Shown here: positions 53,511-62,828 of the stretch, one piece after another
Layout: each line of letters starts with the position of its first letter
Position numbering within the stretch: position 1 is the first letter of the stretch
Source: Candidatus Venteria ishoeyi
Lineage (GTDB): Bacteria > Pseudomonadota > Gammaproteobacteria > Beggiatoales > Beggiatoaceae
Reading direction: 5' to 3'
DNA: 63,442 bases
NCBI RefSeq assembly: GCF_030378065.1
Contig: NZ_JAUCGJ010000022.1
Location: 1 to 63,442, forward strand
The notes under the pieces: model-generated
Databases searched by the model: none
What the model saw: only the letters and a program-made list of their open reading frames with translations
What the model was told of the DNA's origin: nothing
Program-made: the position numbers and the translations under genes

Positions 53511-53568
53511 AAATGGAGGCATCACATTTTATTCCTTTTATTCGTTAGATTTCTCAAGAAAGAAAAGT

Positions 53569-54081
53569 ATGTACAAATATCGGGAAGCCACAGAAAATGA
53601 TTTTAATGAAATCTGTTCTCTCATAAAAAGCAGAGAAGAGATGTTTTTGGTTTACCCAAAAGGTAATTACCCGCTTACTGTTGCTCAGATAACAGAATTA
53701 TCAAAAGAGAGAATGGAGTTAACAGTAGCAGTTGATGAATTCGGAATCGTTGGTTTTGCCAATATCTATGATTACAATGAAAATGAATATATGTTTATTG
53801 GCAACGTCATTATCGAGAAGCAGTATAGAGGTAAGGGGTTAGGAAAAGAAATAGTTTCATATATGCTGGAGAAAGCATTTGTTAAATATGGGCTTTGTGA
53901 AGTCAGAATTTCAGTATTTAGTGAAAATATTCCAGCATTACTGCTGTATTCAAATTTTGGCTTTACCCCCTATGCATTAGAAGAAAGAAAAAATCATGAA
54001 GGTAGAAGAGTTGCCCTTATCCACATGAAGATGGAAAACAACAGATTAAAGGGGATACTGCTAGCCAGTCGAAAAAAATAG
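53569..54081 (+). CDS. GNAT N-acetyltransferase
   Basis: 170-residue GNAT domain. The acetyl-CoA loop is QYRGKGLGKEIVSYMLEKA (about 85-103), followed by EVRISVFSENIPALLLYSNFGF. The open frame begins at 53494, but that part is inside the hairpin repeat, so ATG 53569 (preceded by AAGAAAG) is the likely start. The substrate is unknown. AT-rich like its neighbours. A terminator-like hairpin repeat begins 19 bases after the stop. Confidence 0.85.
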   Translation: MYKYREATENDFNEICSLIKSREEMFLVYPKGNYPLTVAQITELSKERMELTVAVDEFGIVGFANIYDYNENEYMFIGNVIIEKQYRGKGLGKEIVSYMLEKAFVKYGLCEVRISVFSENIPALLLYSNFGFTPYALEERKNHEGRRVALIHMKMENNRLKGILLASRKK

Positions 54082-54100
54082 CGCGGTAGGGCAGAAAAGC

Positions 54101-54159
54101 AACGGATAACACCCCTCCGAAGGGGTGTTATCCGTAAACCATTTATCTGAGAACCTATA
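54101..54159 (+). repeat. GGATAACACCCC hairpin repeat, copy 2
   Basis: CGGATAACACCCCT (54103-54116) pairs exactly with AGGGGTGTTATCCG (54121-54134) around CCGA, a 14-bp stem. The flank TAAACC-ATTTA-CTGAGAACCTATAA is shared with copy 1 at 31116. Relative to the preceding gene the orientation is the same as in copy 1, just after a stop codon. Confidence 0.85.
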
Positions 54160-54226
54160 ATCGCTTGCTACAATGAATGCAGCCAAAATCTCACGTTAAC
54201 TTATTTGTGCTTTTTTTGCTTTGGAA

Positions 54227-55201
54227 TTAGCGCAATGCCCCGGACAAACCAAACTGACTGCTCAAATGCGTAGCAACTGAAGCGCCTAAGCGTTCGGTTA
54301 ATTTTTCCAGGTAGGTTTTACTGACGGTGAAATCGACAATATCTTCGGCTTTGATCACTTCTCTGGCAACATAACTGCTGCTGGCGAAATCGTCTACCAG
54401 CCCCATTGCCAGTGCTTCTTCACCACTCCAGATTAAACCGGAAAAAACCTTGTCATTGTCTTTCAGGCGTTCACCGCGACCTTTTTTAACCACATCAATA
54501 AACTGCTGATGCAACTGCTCTAAAACCTTTTCTACATGTGCCACTTCCGCCGGGTTTTCCGGTGAAAACGGGTCTAAAAAGCCTTTGTGCTCGCCTGCGG
54601 TGTGCAGTCTGCGCTGTACACCCAGTTTTTCCATGCTGTCAACAAAACCAAAGCCGTTCATGATAACACCGATAGAACCGACCAGACTGGATTTATTGGC
54701 ATAGATTTTATCCGCACCTGCGGCAATATAATAACCGCCGGAAGCGCATAAGTCGCTGATAACGGCATATAAGGGAATGTCTTCGTATTTTTCTCGCAAA
54801 CGGTGGATTTCATCGTTAATATAAGCCGATTGCACCGGGCTGCCGCCAGGACTGTTAATACGTAAAATTACACCTGCGGTGTTGTCATCTTCAAAAGCTT
54901 CACGCAAGGCGGTGACAATATTATCCGCGCTGGCATCGGCATCGTTGGAAATAATGCCGGATACATCAACCAAAGCCGTGTGTTTCTTATCGCCGTCTTT
55001 TTTTGTTGCACTCCAGTCCGGGTTCATCATTAACAGTAAAACAAATAAATAAGCAAATGCCAGGAATTTGAAAAAAATGCCCCAACGCTTTGTGCGGCGC
55101 TGCTCTTCCAGACTGGCTAAAGCCAATTTTCGGACGGTGTTACGTTCCCAGTTTTCGTCCAGTTCCTGTCCATCTGTTTTATTTTTTTTAATGCCAAACA
55201 T
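54227..55201 (-). CDS. sppA: signal peptide peptidase SppA-type S49 protease
   Basis: 324 residues, the short single-domain form. One transmembrane helix (about 43-62) anchors the catalytic domain on the periplasmic side. The Ser nucleophile is in DLCASGGYYIAAGA and the general-base Lys in NKSSLVGSIGVI. It degrades leftover signal peptides in the membrane. It begins on the stop codon of the HAD gene (one-base overlap). The gene order rluC-HAD-sppA is common in gammaproteobacteria. Confidence 0.9.
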   Translation of the reverse strand: MFGIKKNKTDGQELDENWERNTVRKLALASLEEQRRTKRWGIFFKFLAFAYLFVLLLMMNPDWSATKKDGDKKHTALVDVSGIISNDADASADNIVTALREAFEDDNTAGVILRINSPGGSPVQSAYINDEIHRLREKYEDIPLYAVISDLCASGGYYIAAGADKIYANKSSLVGSIGVIMNGFGFVDSMEKLGVQRRLHTAGEHKGFLDPFSPENPAEVAHVEKVLEQLHQQFIDVVKKGRGERLKDNDKVFSGLIWSGEEALAMGLVDDFASSSYVAREVIKAEDIVDFTVSKTYLEKLTERLGASVATHLSSQFGLSGALR

Positions 55202-55842
55202 TATAAAATTCCGCTTAATTCAGTAAAGTGATGAATGCAGTGTATCGGGTGATAAAGTTGCAGGCGCTCACAATCATGCACGCCATGACTGATGCCAATG
55301 GCATCAACACCCGCGTTAACCGCCATTTCCAGATCATATTCGCTGTCACCAACCATCAGCGCCTGGTCTGGCGTGATGTTTAATTCTGCCAGAATCTGCC
55401 CCAGCATCAGAGGATTTGGTTTGGAAGCGGTTTCATCCGCGCAGCGACTGCTTTGAAATAAATCACCCAAGCCACACAGGTTCATGGAAAGGTTCAGGCC
55501 ACGCCGACTTTTACTGGTGGCTACCGCCAGTTGGTAACGCCCTGCCAGGTCTTTTAATGTGGTTTCCACACCTGGAAATAAAGGGGTTGCGGTTTCATTA
55601 ACTTCCAGATAATGATGCCGGTATTCATCTGCCAGTGCCTGACACGCTGTCCGGGGTAATTCCGGGTACAGGGTTTGCGCGGCTTCGAGCAGACCCAGGC
55701 CAATGATATGACGAATCTCAGCATCCGTTTTTGGTGCTTGGCTCTGTGTCTGAATGGCAAATTGAAAGCTGCTGACGATGCGTGCGATGGAGTCCATCAC
55801 CGTGCCATCCCAGTCAAAAATTAATAATTGATATTGTTTCAT
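55201..55842 (-). CDS. HAD-superfamily phosphatase (Gph/PpaX-like)
   Basis: 213-residue HAD hydrolase. The catalytic motif DWDGTVMDS at the N-terminus carries the nucleophile Asp. The subclass I cap domain is about residues 15-85, and the final motif is VGDSEYDLEMAVNAG. The probable substrate is a small phospho-ester or pyrophosphate (as in phosphoglycolate or pyrophosphatase relatives), not certain. Coupled by one base to sppA and 90 bases after rluC. Confidence 0.87.
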   Translation of the reverse strand: MKQYQLLIFDWDGTVMDSIARIVSSFQFAIQTQSQAPKTDAEIRHIIGLGLLEAAQTLYPELPRTACQALADEYRHHYLEVNETATPLFPGVETTLKDLAGRYQLAVATSKSRRGLNLSMNLCGLGDLFQSSRCADETASKPNPLMLGQILAELNITPDQALMVGDSEYDLEMAVNAGVDAIGISHGVHDCERLQLYHPIHCIHHFTELSGIL

Positions 55843-55932
55843 GCTCGATTTATCGGTTAAAGATTTTTTCCATTGATAAAGAAATATCTTTATTGGTTTT
55901 TAATAAAGTATCCATATTTGGCTTGCGTGATA

Positions 55933-56925
55933 TCACAGTTGCTGTAAAACACTATCCAATTCTGCTGGCAAGGGGGCAATGACTTCCAGTTTTTTATCGC
56001 TGTCCGGCAGCGTAAAAATAATGCGGTAGGCGTGTAAAAACAAACGCCGTAATTTTTTCTGGCTGCGCAGATACTGGTTAAATTCTGCATCCCCATATTT
56101 CTCATCACCTGCCAGCGGGTGTTCACTGTATTGAGCGTGAACCCGAATCTGGTGGGTGCGTCCAGTGGTGAGTTTGGCTTCAACCAGACAAGCACCAGGA
56201 TACTGTTTTTTGAAATGGAAATGGGTTAATGCCGGTTTACCTGTTTTATCAACCCGCACCAGACGCTCACCTGATTTTAAGGTATTCTTTTTCAGCGGTA
56301 CATTCACCGCAGACATACGCGCTTCCCAGTCGCCCTGCATCAAGGCCAGATAATATTTACCCAGTTGATTATTGCGTAATAATTCATGCAGATAACGCAG
56401 CATGGCAGGTTTTTTGGCGATCAGTAAACAACCTGAAGTATCGCGATCCAGGCGATGCACCAACTCCAGATAAGGTGCATCAGAGTATAAGGCACGCAGA
56501 CCTTCAATCACCCCAAAATGTATGCCACTGCCGCCATGTACCGCAAGGCCAGAGGGTTTGTTAATAACCAGCAGTTCGCCATCTTCATACAATACGCTGT
56601 TTTTCAGCCGTTCCAGCCAGATTTTTGATGGGCCGACAGTATTTTCTTCAGATTTCGGCTGATGAAATAAAGGCGGTAGACGTAAAATATCACCGGCTTT
56701 TAAGCGATAGACGGGTTTAATGCGCCCTTTATTAATGCGGATTTGCCCAGTGCGCAACAGCCGGTAAATATGCCCTTTAGGAACATCTTTAAGGGTTTTA
56801 AATAAAAAGTTATCAATGCGTTGTCCGGCTTGCAGCGCCTCGATTTCCAGAAAACGAACCTGCTTTTGCACGTTCGGGTGGGTTTCAGGTTTGTTCAAAT
56901 TGCGCGATCTCCTGGCGTATGCCAT
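55933..56925 (-). CDS. rluC: 23S rRNA pseudouridine synthase RluC
   Basis: 330 residues. The S4 RNA-binding domain (about 30-90) carries GHIYRLLRTGQIRINKGR. The catalytic domain carries the motif HRLDRDTSGCLL with the nucleophilic Asp, and the late RTHQIRVH. It modifies 23S rRNA uridines at the 955/2504/2580 positions (E. coli numbering). The frame opens at a TTG at 56928; ATG 56925 overlaps the zipA end by about 40 bases, and a GTG at 56871 would avoid it. Confidence 0.93.
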   Translation of the reverse strand: MAYARRSRNLNKPETHPNVQKQVRFLEIEALQAGQRIDNFLFKTLKDVPKGHIYRLLRTGQIRINKGRIKPVYRLKAGDILRLPPLFHQPKSEENTVGPSKIWLERLKNSVLYEDGELLVINKPSGLAVHGGSGIHFGVIEGLRALYSDAPYLELVHRLDRDTSGCLLIAKKPAMLRYLHELLRNNQLGKYYLALMQGDWEARMSAVNVPLKKNTLKSGERLVRVDKTGKPALTHFHFKKQYPGACLVEAKLTTGRTHQIRVHAQYSEHPLAGDEKYGDAEFNQYLRSQKKLRRLFLHAYRIIFTLPDSDKKLEVIAPLPAELDSVLQQL

Positions 56926-57787
56926 CAATATGTTCTGCGGTCAGGGTTTGCCTGCGTTCATTTTCCAGATTACCATCAAGCATCTGGGCAAGACGCTGGG
57001 CAGTATGTAACATGAGTTCAAATGCGACGCGACCATCTAATAAACCAGGAAGCTGCATAAATAAAACCAAACCCGTGGTATGCAGCGTGGACATTAAATC
57101 ACGCTCAAAAACACCTGGTTTTAATTGGTTAGCCATACTGAATATGGGTTTTTCACTGGCTTTCAGTTCCATGCCATAATGATGAAAAAGTTGCATATCA
57201 GCATGTAGCATACCCAGTTTTTCGCTCACTTCCAAAATATCCTGACCCTGAAACTTGCGCCCCGGTTTGGCGGATACGCCCAGCATAATAATCAACTCGG
57301 GGGCTTTTTCTGGTGCTTCATCCGCCTCAGTGCGGCTGGCCTTATCTGCTGAATCTGCTGAATCTGCTGAGACTTGTGTGTGCGAGATTTCAGCCGCAGA
57401 TGTTTCTGGCTCGGCTTCAACAACGGGGGGATTCACTTCGTCATGAAACGCCGTTTCTGTGGCAAGCGTTTCCTGTTGCTGGTCTTCTTCCAGCCTGATT
57501 TCAGCGTCATCCGGCCAGTTTTCTATACGATCATCTGCCAGAGGAATATTATCTTCTGGCATATTAACCGGCTCCTGCCCTTGTCCCGGTTCATCTAACA
57601 GCGGATCATCATAATCGGTTTTTTTGTCAAAATATCCCCGGTTATATAACTCTTTATCGGCAACCAGAATTTCATCATCATAATGATTGCGGTTACGAAA
57701 AATCAGCCAGAGCAACCCCAGCAATACTGGTACACCCAACAAGCCGAGTATCCAAGGTGTTTGTAACAGCGTTTCCATCGCTTCCAT
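56885..57787 (-). CDS. zipA: cell division protein ZipA
   Basis: 300 residues with the ZipA layout: an N-terminal membrane anchor (about 8-27, periplasm to cytosol), a long acidic Glu/Asp-rich linker (about 40-160), and the C-terminal FtsZ-tail-binding domain (about 165-300). The domain carries the GVSAKPGRKFQG and MELKASEKPIFSMANQLKPG strands. It tethers the FtsZ ring to the membrane. Its usual neighbours smc and ligA are not here. Restricted to gammaproteobacteria, so it is a good phylogenetic marker. Confidence 0.92.
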   Translation of the reverse strand: MEAMETLLQTPWILGLLGVPVLLGLLWLIFRNRNHYDDEILVADKELYNRGYFDKKTDYDDPLLDEPGQGQEPVNMPEDNIPLADDRIENWPDDAEIRLEEDQQQETLATETAFHDEVNPPVVEAEPETSAAEISHTQVSADSADSADKASRTEADEAPEKAPELIIMLGVSAKPGRKFQGQDILEVSEKLGMLHADMQLFHHYGMELKASEKPIFSMANQLKPGVFERDLMSTLHTTGLVLFMQLPGLLDGRVAFELMLHTAQRLAQMLDGNLENERRQTLTAEHIDGIRQEIAQFEQT

Positions 57788-57906
57788 GATTTATTTAGCC
57801 ATTCTGAAATGAGTAATATGATTCAAAAACTTAGTGTGAGTTTTTTGTTTTTGGCGGCTTTCATCGCCATAAGCGATGAATGAAGCCTGAATCAAACTCA
57901 ACTTAA

Positions 57907-58719
<813 letters not shown>

Positions 58720-58766
58720 TTAATACAAAACACGAAAAGCAGACTATTGTAACAAGCTACCCGTCC

Positions 58767-59981
58767 CTATGTCCGGTATTCAGCATTAATTTTGACGTAA
58801 TCATAAGAAAAATCACAAGTCCATACTGTCGTATGCGCCTTACCGCGCCCTAACTGCACTTTCAGTTGAATTTCTGATTGCTCCATTACCGCCTGACCTT
58901 GGGCTTCGTCATAACTTGCCGCGCGCCCACCTTCTTGCACAATACACACCTCATCCAGATAAATTTTGATTTGCGCAACATCCAAATCATTGACCTCTGA
59001 GCGCCCCACCGCTGCAAGAATACGTCCCCAGTTTGGATCACTGGCAAAAAAAGCGGTTTTCACCAAAGGTGATTGGGCAATGGTATAAGCCACTTGTAAA
59101 CATTCAGCTTCCGTTGCACCCTGTTCAACTCTCACCGTGATTAACTTGGTGCCACCTTCGGCATCCCGTACCATCTCCTTAGCCAGATGTATGCAAAGTG
59201 CAGTCAAGGCATGTTGGAAACGCTCAAACTCTGGATCATCGGCCTGTTCCAGTTGCGCCATGCCGCTTTGCCCGGTTGCCGCCAGCACACAGGCATCATT
59301 AGTCGAGGTATCACCATCAACGCTGATACGGTTAAAACTCTGTGCTGTTGCACTTAATAAGGCTTGCTGTAACAAAGGTTCAGCAAGTGCCGCATCCGTT
59401 GCCACAAAACTCAGCAAGGTTGCCATATTAGGATGGATCATGCCCGAACCTTTGGCAATACCGGAAATATTAACCGTATTCCCACCCAGCTTAAGCGATA
59501 CGGAAGCCATTTTTGGTCGGGTGTCAGTGGTCATAATTGCTTTTGCCGCATCCTGCCAGCCATTTTCTGACAAATTGGACAGGCTCGTTGGCAAAGCGGC
59601 AAGCAAACGCTCAACGGGCAAATCTTCACCGATAACACCGGTAGAAAAGGGTAAAACCTCTCTATCACTGCACCCGGTCAAATGCGCAACCCCTGCACAG
59701 CAAGCCAGGGCCGCTGCACGTCCCGCTTCGCCAGTACCCGCATTAGCATTGCCGGAATTTATTAACCAATAGCGCGGCTCGGTGGTTGCCAGATGGCGGC
59801 GGGTAACTTCCACCGGTGCGGCACAAAAGGCATTACGGGTTAATACCGCAGCACACATGCTGTCAGCAGCAATTTCAAATAAGCACAAATCCTGGCGATC
59901 AGGGTATTTAATCCCGGCGGCAGCAGTGCCTAAACGAATGCCAGAAATTGGCAGACAGGTATCTGAAATATGGAAGGCCAT
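58767..59981 (-). CDS. argJ: bifunctional ornithine acetyltransferase / N-acetylglutamate synthase
   Basis: 404 residues. ArgJ transfers the acetyl group from N-acetylornithine to glutamate and in bifunctional forms uses acetyl-CoA. The self-cleavage site is MIHPNMATLLSF, giving Thr188 as the new N-terminal nucleophile of the beta chain. The oxyanion-hole STGVIGE is present. The final segment ending in EYRT is as in the family. A ribosome site AAGGAAATCATA lies upstream. It is probably expressed with dapB. Confidence 0.95.
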   Translation of the reverse strand: MAFHISDTCLPISGIRLGTAAAGIKYPDRQDLCLFEIAADSMCAAVLTRNAFCAAPVEVTRRHLATTEPRYWLINSGNANAGTGEAGRAAALACCAGVAHLTGCSDREVLPFSTGVIGEDLPVERLLAALPTSLSNLSENGWQDAAKAIMTTDTRPKMASVSLKLGGNTVNISGIAKGSGMIHPNMATLLSFVATDAALAEPLLQQALLSATAQSFNRISVDGDTSTNDACVLAATGQSGMAQLEQADDPEFERFQHALTALCIHLAKEMVRDAEGGTKLITVRVEQGATEAECLQVAYTIAQSPLVKTAFFASDPNWGRILAAVGRSEVNDLDVAQIKIYLDEVCIVQEGGRAASYDEAQGQAVMEQSEIQLKVQLGRGKAHTTVWTCDFSYDYVKINAEYRT

Positions 59982-60387
59982 TATGATTTCCTTGTTTTAT
60001 TCCTATAACACACTTTATAAAGCGTACTATCCATGAAACTCAGGTGTTACGCATTCTTGTTATTTTTGGCTTAAATCTTATATTTTCTTGGATTAAGGAA
60101 CGAGGATTTTATAATTCCCGAAACCAAGCTGGCCTTTTTCTCCATTTTCTGCGTTATGCCTGTTTGGACTTAGGCAGTTACATAGCTTGCTATGCGCCTG
60201 TTTTCATGCCTTGAAAATGAACAAAAATCCTACGCCCGGTTTCGGTTCTTATTTCATCCTCGTTCCTAAGCAAAAATAAGCTTTTGTGTAACGCCTGTTA
60301 AACTATTTTTCTAAAAAACGATAAGCATAATAAACCAGCATCTAAAATAGAAGTTATTTTTCTTGCAATACGCCAATATGCGGTAAA
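59982..60387. other. 406-bp gene-free stretch: MITE copy D nested in another inverted repeat
   Basis: Contains CAGGTGTTACGC at 60043-60054 and AGCTTTTGTGTAACGCCTG near 60279-60297, which are near reverse complements and flank MITE copy D (60093-60269). The remaining 60300-60387 is AT-rich with no gene or hairpin seen. Confidence 0.65.
60093..60269 (+). mobile_element. MITE-like palindromic element, copy D (diverged ends)
   Basis: About 177 bp. Its terminal repeats read TTAAGGAACGAGG and CCTCGTTCCTAA, compared with GGAGTGAG/CTCACTCC in the other copies. Both arms changed together. The inner hairpin CATAGCTTGCTATG is unchanged. Subterminal positions also covary (CCGAAACC on both arms). Confidence 0.82.
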
Positions 60388-61407
60388 TTAGAAGCTGCTC
60401 CATTCTTTTAAGCCATGAGGCGTTTGTTCAATTAAAATCGTATGAATATTTCGCTGACGGGCGAACGACAAGGCTTCCTCCCTGCCTAACACCATAAACA
60501 GGGTAGCTAAGGCATCGGCAGTCATGCTATTGGCATGAAACACCGTGGCAGATAGCAAGGCGTGCTGTACCGGCCATCCCGTTTTTGGATGAATGGTATG
60601 GGCAAAGCGTTGCTGATTGATTTCAAAAAAATTCCGGTAATTGCCGGAACTGGCCAGCCCCTGATTATCTAAATCCACAACGCGCCAGACTTCGCGTTTA
60701 CCCGCTTCTGGTTTTTCAATCGCAATTTGCCAACTGTTAGCCTGTGCATTTTTGCCCTGCGCACGTATTTCACCGCCAATTTCCACCAGATAATTTTTCA
60801 CCTGATGCTGTTCCAGCCACTGCGCCAAGCGATCAACCCCGTAGCCTTTGGCAATGGCGGATAAATCCACATATAAATCGGCATGATCTTTTTTTAAGGC
60901 GGGCGGATTGTTGCGGGTATGTAATTGCTGATAACCACAACGCGCCAGCACCGCTGTGATTTGTGCTTCATCCGGTATATGCTCAGCACGAATTTCCGGG
61001 CCGAAGCCCCATAAATTGACCAGTGGGCCAACGGTAATATCAAATGCGCCATCACTGTCCCGGCTTAATGCCAATGCCGTCTGAATAAGCTTTAATAAAG
61101 GCTCGGAAACGCTAATCCAATCGGTTGAGGGATTGGCATTAAAACGGGAAAGCTCTGAATCGGATAAATACGTGGAAAAATGCGCATTGACCATTTCCAG
61201 TTGCTTTTGCAGCCCGTTTTCGACTTGCGTTTGTGACAGGCCGGGCGGCGGATTAATAATTTTTACACTATAAGACGTGCCCATCGTCTGACCATGCAAC
61301 TGCATCACGACAGGCGCAGCGTCTGGAGCATCCGGCGTACAGGCAGCCAGACTCAGCATGAACAGCAGCGCAACCAGGGATAACCCTTTAAGCGATTGAG
61401 AATCCAT
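60388..61407 (-). CDS. apbE: FAD:protein FMN transferase ApbE
   Basis: 339-residue lipoprotein. The signal peptide ends in lipobox LAAC, placing the enzyme on the periplasmic side. It transfers FMN from FAD to the Thr of S/T-G-A-T motifs in proteins such as RnfG, RnfD and NqrB/C. Signature segments are GTSYSVKI near the start, FDITVGPLVNLWGFG and ASSGNYRNFFEI. ATG 61407 gives the lipoprotein start and avoids the 26-base overlap with trkA that the longer frame at 61443 would have. Its likely targets rnfG and rnfD are encoded at 1141-3133. Confidence 0.92.
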   Translation of the reverse strand: MDSQSLKGLSLVALLFMLSLAACTPDAPDAAPVVMQLHGQTMGTSYSVKIINPPPGLSQTQVENGLQKQLEMVNAHFSTYLSDSELSRFNANPSTDWISVSEPLLKLIQTALALSRDSDGAFDITVGPLVNLWGFGPEIRAEHIPDEAQITAVLARCGYQQLHTRNNPPALKKDHADLYVDLSAIAKGYGVDRLAQWLEQHQVKNYLVEIGGEIRAQGKNAQANSWQIAIEKPEAGKREVWRVVDLDNQGLASSGNYRNFFEINQQRFAHTIHPKTGWPVQHALLSATVFHANSMTADALATLFMVLGREEALSFARQRNIHTILIEQTPHGLKEWSSF

Positions 61408-61417
61408 ATAAAACAAC

Positions 61418-62791
61418 CTAAAAAAAAGAAAAACCCACTTCAAACAAACGCTCCACCGCGCTGATATGATTTTTATCCATCAGAAATAAAATCACATGAT
61501 CTTCTGATTTAATCACCGTATCGTGATGCGGCATAATCACCTCATCACCGCGTACAATTGCGCCAATGGTGGTTTGTGGCGGTAACTTAATATCCTCAAT
61601 TTTCCTGCCCACCACCTTGGAAGAATTGCGATCCCCATGCGCAATCGCTTCAATGGCCTCGGCAGCGCCCCGGCGCAGAGCGTGTACCCGTACCACATCA
61701 CCGCGCCGCACCCGCGCCAGCAGGCTGCCTATGGTGATTTGCTGGGGCGAGATGGCAATATCAATATTACTGCTCTCCACCAAATCCACATAACTGCTGC
61801 GATTGATCAAAGCCATCACCTTACGCGCACCCAGGCGTTTTGCCAGCATCGCGGCAAGAATATTGAGCTGATCATCATTGGTCAGGGCGCAGAAAATATC
61901 GGTTTCCTTGACATTGGCTTCCTTCAGCAGCGTTTCATCACCCACATCCCCTTCCAGCACGATCACCCGGTCAAATAAGGTTGAAACTTCAGCGGCGCGC
62001 TCGCTGTCATATTCAATCAGTTTAACGTGATAATGGGATTCCAGGCTTTCCGCCAGGCGTTTGCCGATATTACCTGCACCGCCAATCATCACCCGGCGTA
62101 TGGGCTTTTCCAGTTTGCGCATCTCGCTCATGACTTTGCGCACATGCGGGGCCGCCGCCAGGAAAAACACCTCATCATCGGCTTCAATCACCTGCTTGCC
62201 TTCCGGGGTGATGGCGCGCCCCCGGCGGTAAATTGCCACGATACGGCTGTCAATATTGGGGATGTGATCATGCAGCGTGCGCAGCTCATGCCCAACCAGC
62301 GGGCCACCATAAAACGCCTTGGTCGCCACCAGTTGCACCTTGCCATCGGTAAAATCCTGCACCTGCAAGGCATCGGGATAATCAATCAGGCGTTGTATCG
62401 CCCGTGTTACCAGCATTTCCGGGCTGATATGCTCGCTGATGGAAAAGCCTTTTTCCTCAAATAACTGTGGATAACCCAGGTATTCGGGTTTACGCACGCG
62501 GGCAATGCGGTTGGTGATCTTAAATAAAATACGCGCAATCTGGCAGGCCACCATATTGGTTTCATCGCTGTTGGTGACTGCCAGCATTAATTCCGCATCC
62601 TCCGCCCCCGCCTGTTGCAACACATCGGGATGGGAGGCATGGCCATGCACGGTGCGTAGATCATAATGATTACGCAAATGATTCAAGGCTTTTTCATTAC
62701 TGTCCACCACCGTGACATCATTGGCTTCATTGGCAAGATTTGCGGCAACCGAGCTGCCGACCTGACCTGCGCCGAGAATGATGATTTTCAT
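61418..62791 (-). CDS. trkA: Trk system potassium uptake protein TrkA
   Basis: 457 residues with two RCK (TrkA-N/TrkA-C) halves. The NAD-binding GxGxxG motif is GAGQVGSS at the N-terminus and GGAGNIGKR in the second half (about 233-241). It is the cytosolic gating subunit of Trk K+ channels. trkH is not adjacent. apbE follows 11 bases downstream, so a shared transcript is plausible. Confidence 0.93.
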   Translation of the reverse strand: MKIIILGAGQVGSSVAANLANEANDVTVVDSNEKALNHLRNHYDLRTVHGHASHPDVLQQAGAEDAELMLAVTNSDETNMVACQIARILFKITNRIARVRKPEYLGYPQLFEEKGFSISEHISPEMLVTRAIQRLIDYPDALQVQDFTDGKVQLVATKAFYGGPLVGHELRTLHDHIPNIDSRIVAIYRRGRAITPEGKQVIEADDEVFFLAAAPHVRKVMSEMRKLEKPIRRVMIGGAGNIGKRLAESLESHYHVKLIEYDSERAAEVSTLFDRVIVLEGDVGDETLLKEANVKETDIFCALTNDDQLNILAAMLAKRLGARKVMALINRSSYVDLVESSNIDIAISPQQITIGSLLARVRRGDVVRVHALRRGAAEAIEAIAHGDRNSSKVVGRKIEDIKLPPQTTIGAIVRGDEVIMPHHDTVIKSEDHVILFLMDKNHISAVERLFEVGFSFF

Positions 62792-62828
62792 AATTATTCC
62801 GTTTATTTTATGCTTTTAATGCGCGTTG

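Noticed and set aside
50405-54160. Chromosomal integron cassette array
   Set aside because: The genes look cassette-like, but the repeats lack the GTTRRRY/RYYYAAC core sites of attC, and no integrase is in the window.
59137-59772. 211-codon plus-strand frame
   Set aside because: Antisense shadow of argJ with no recognisable domain.
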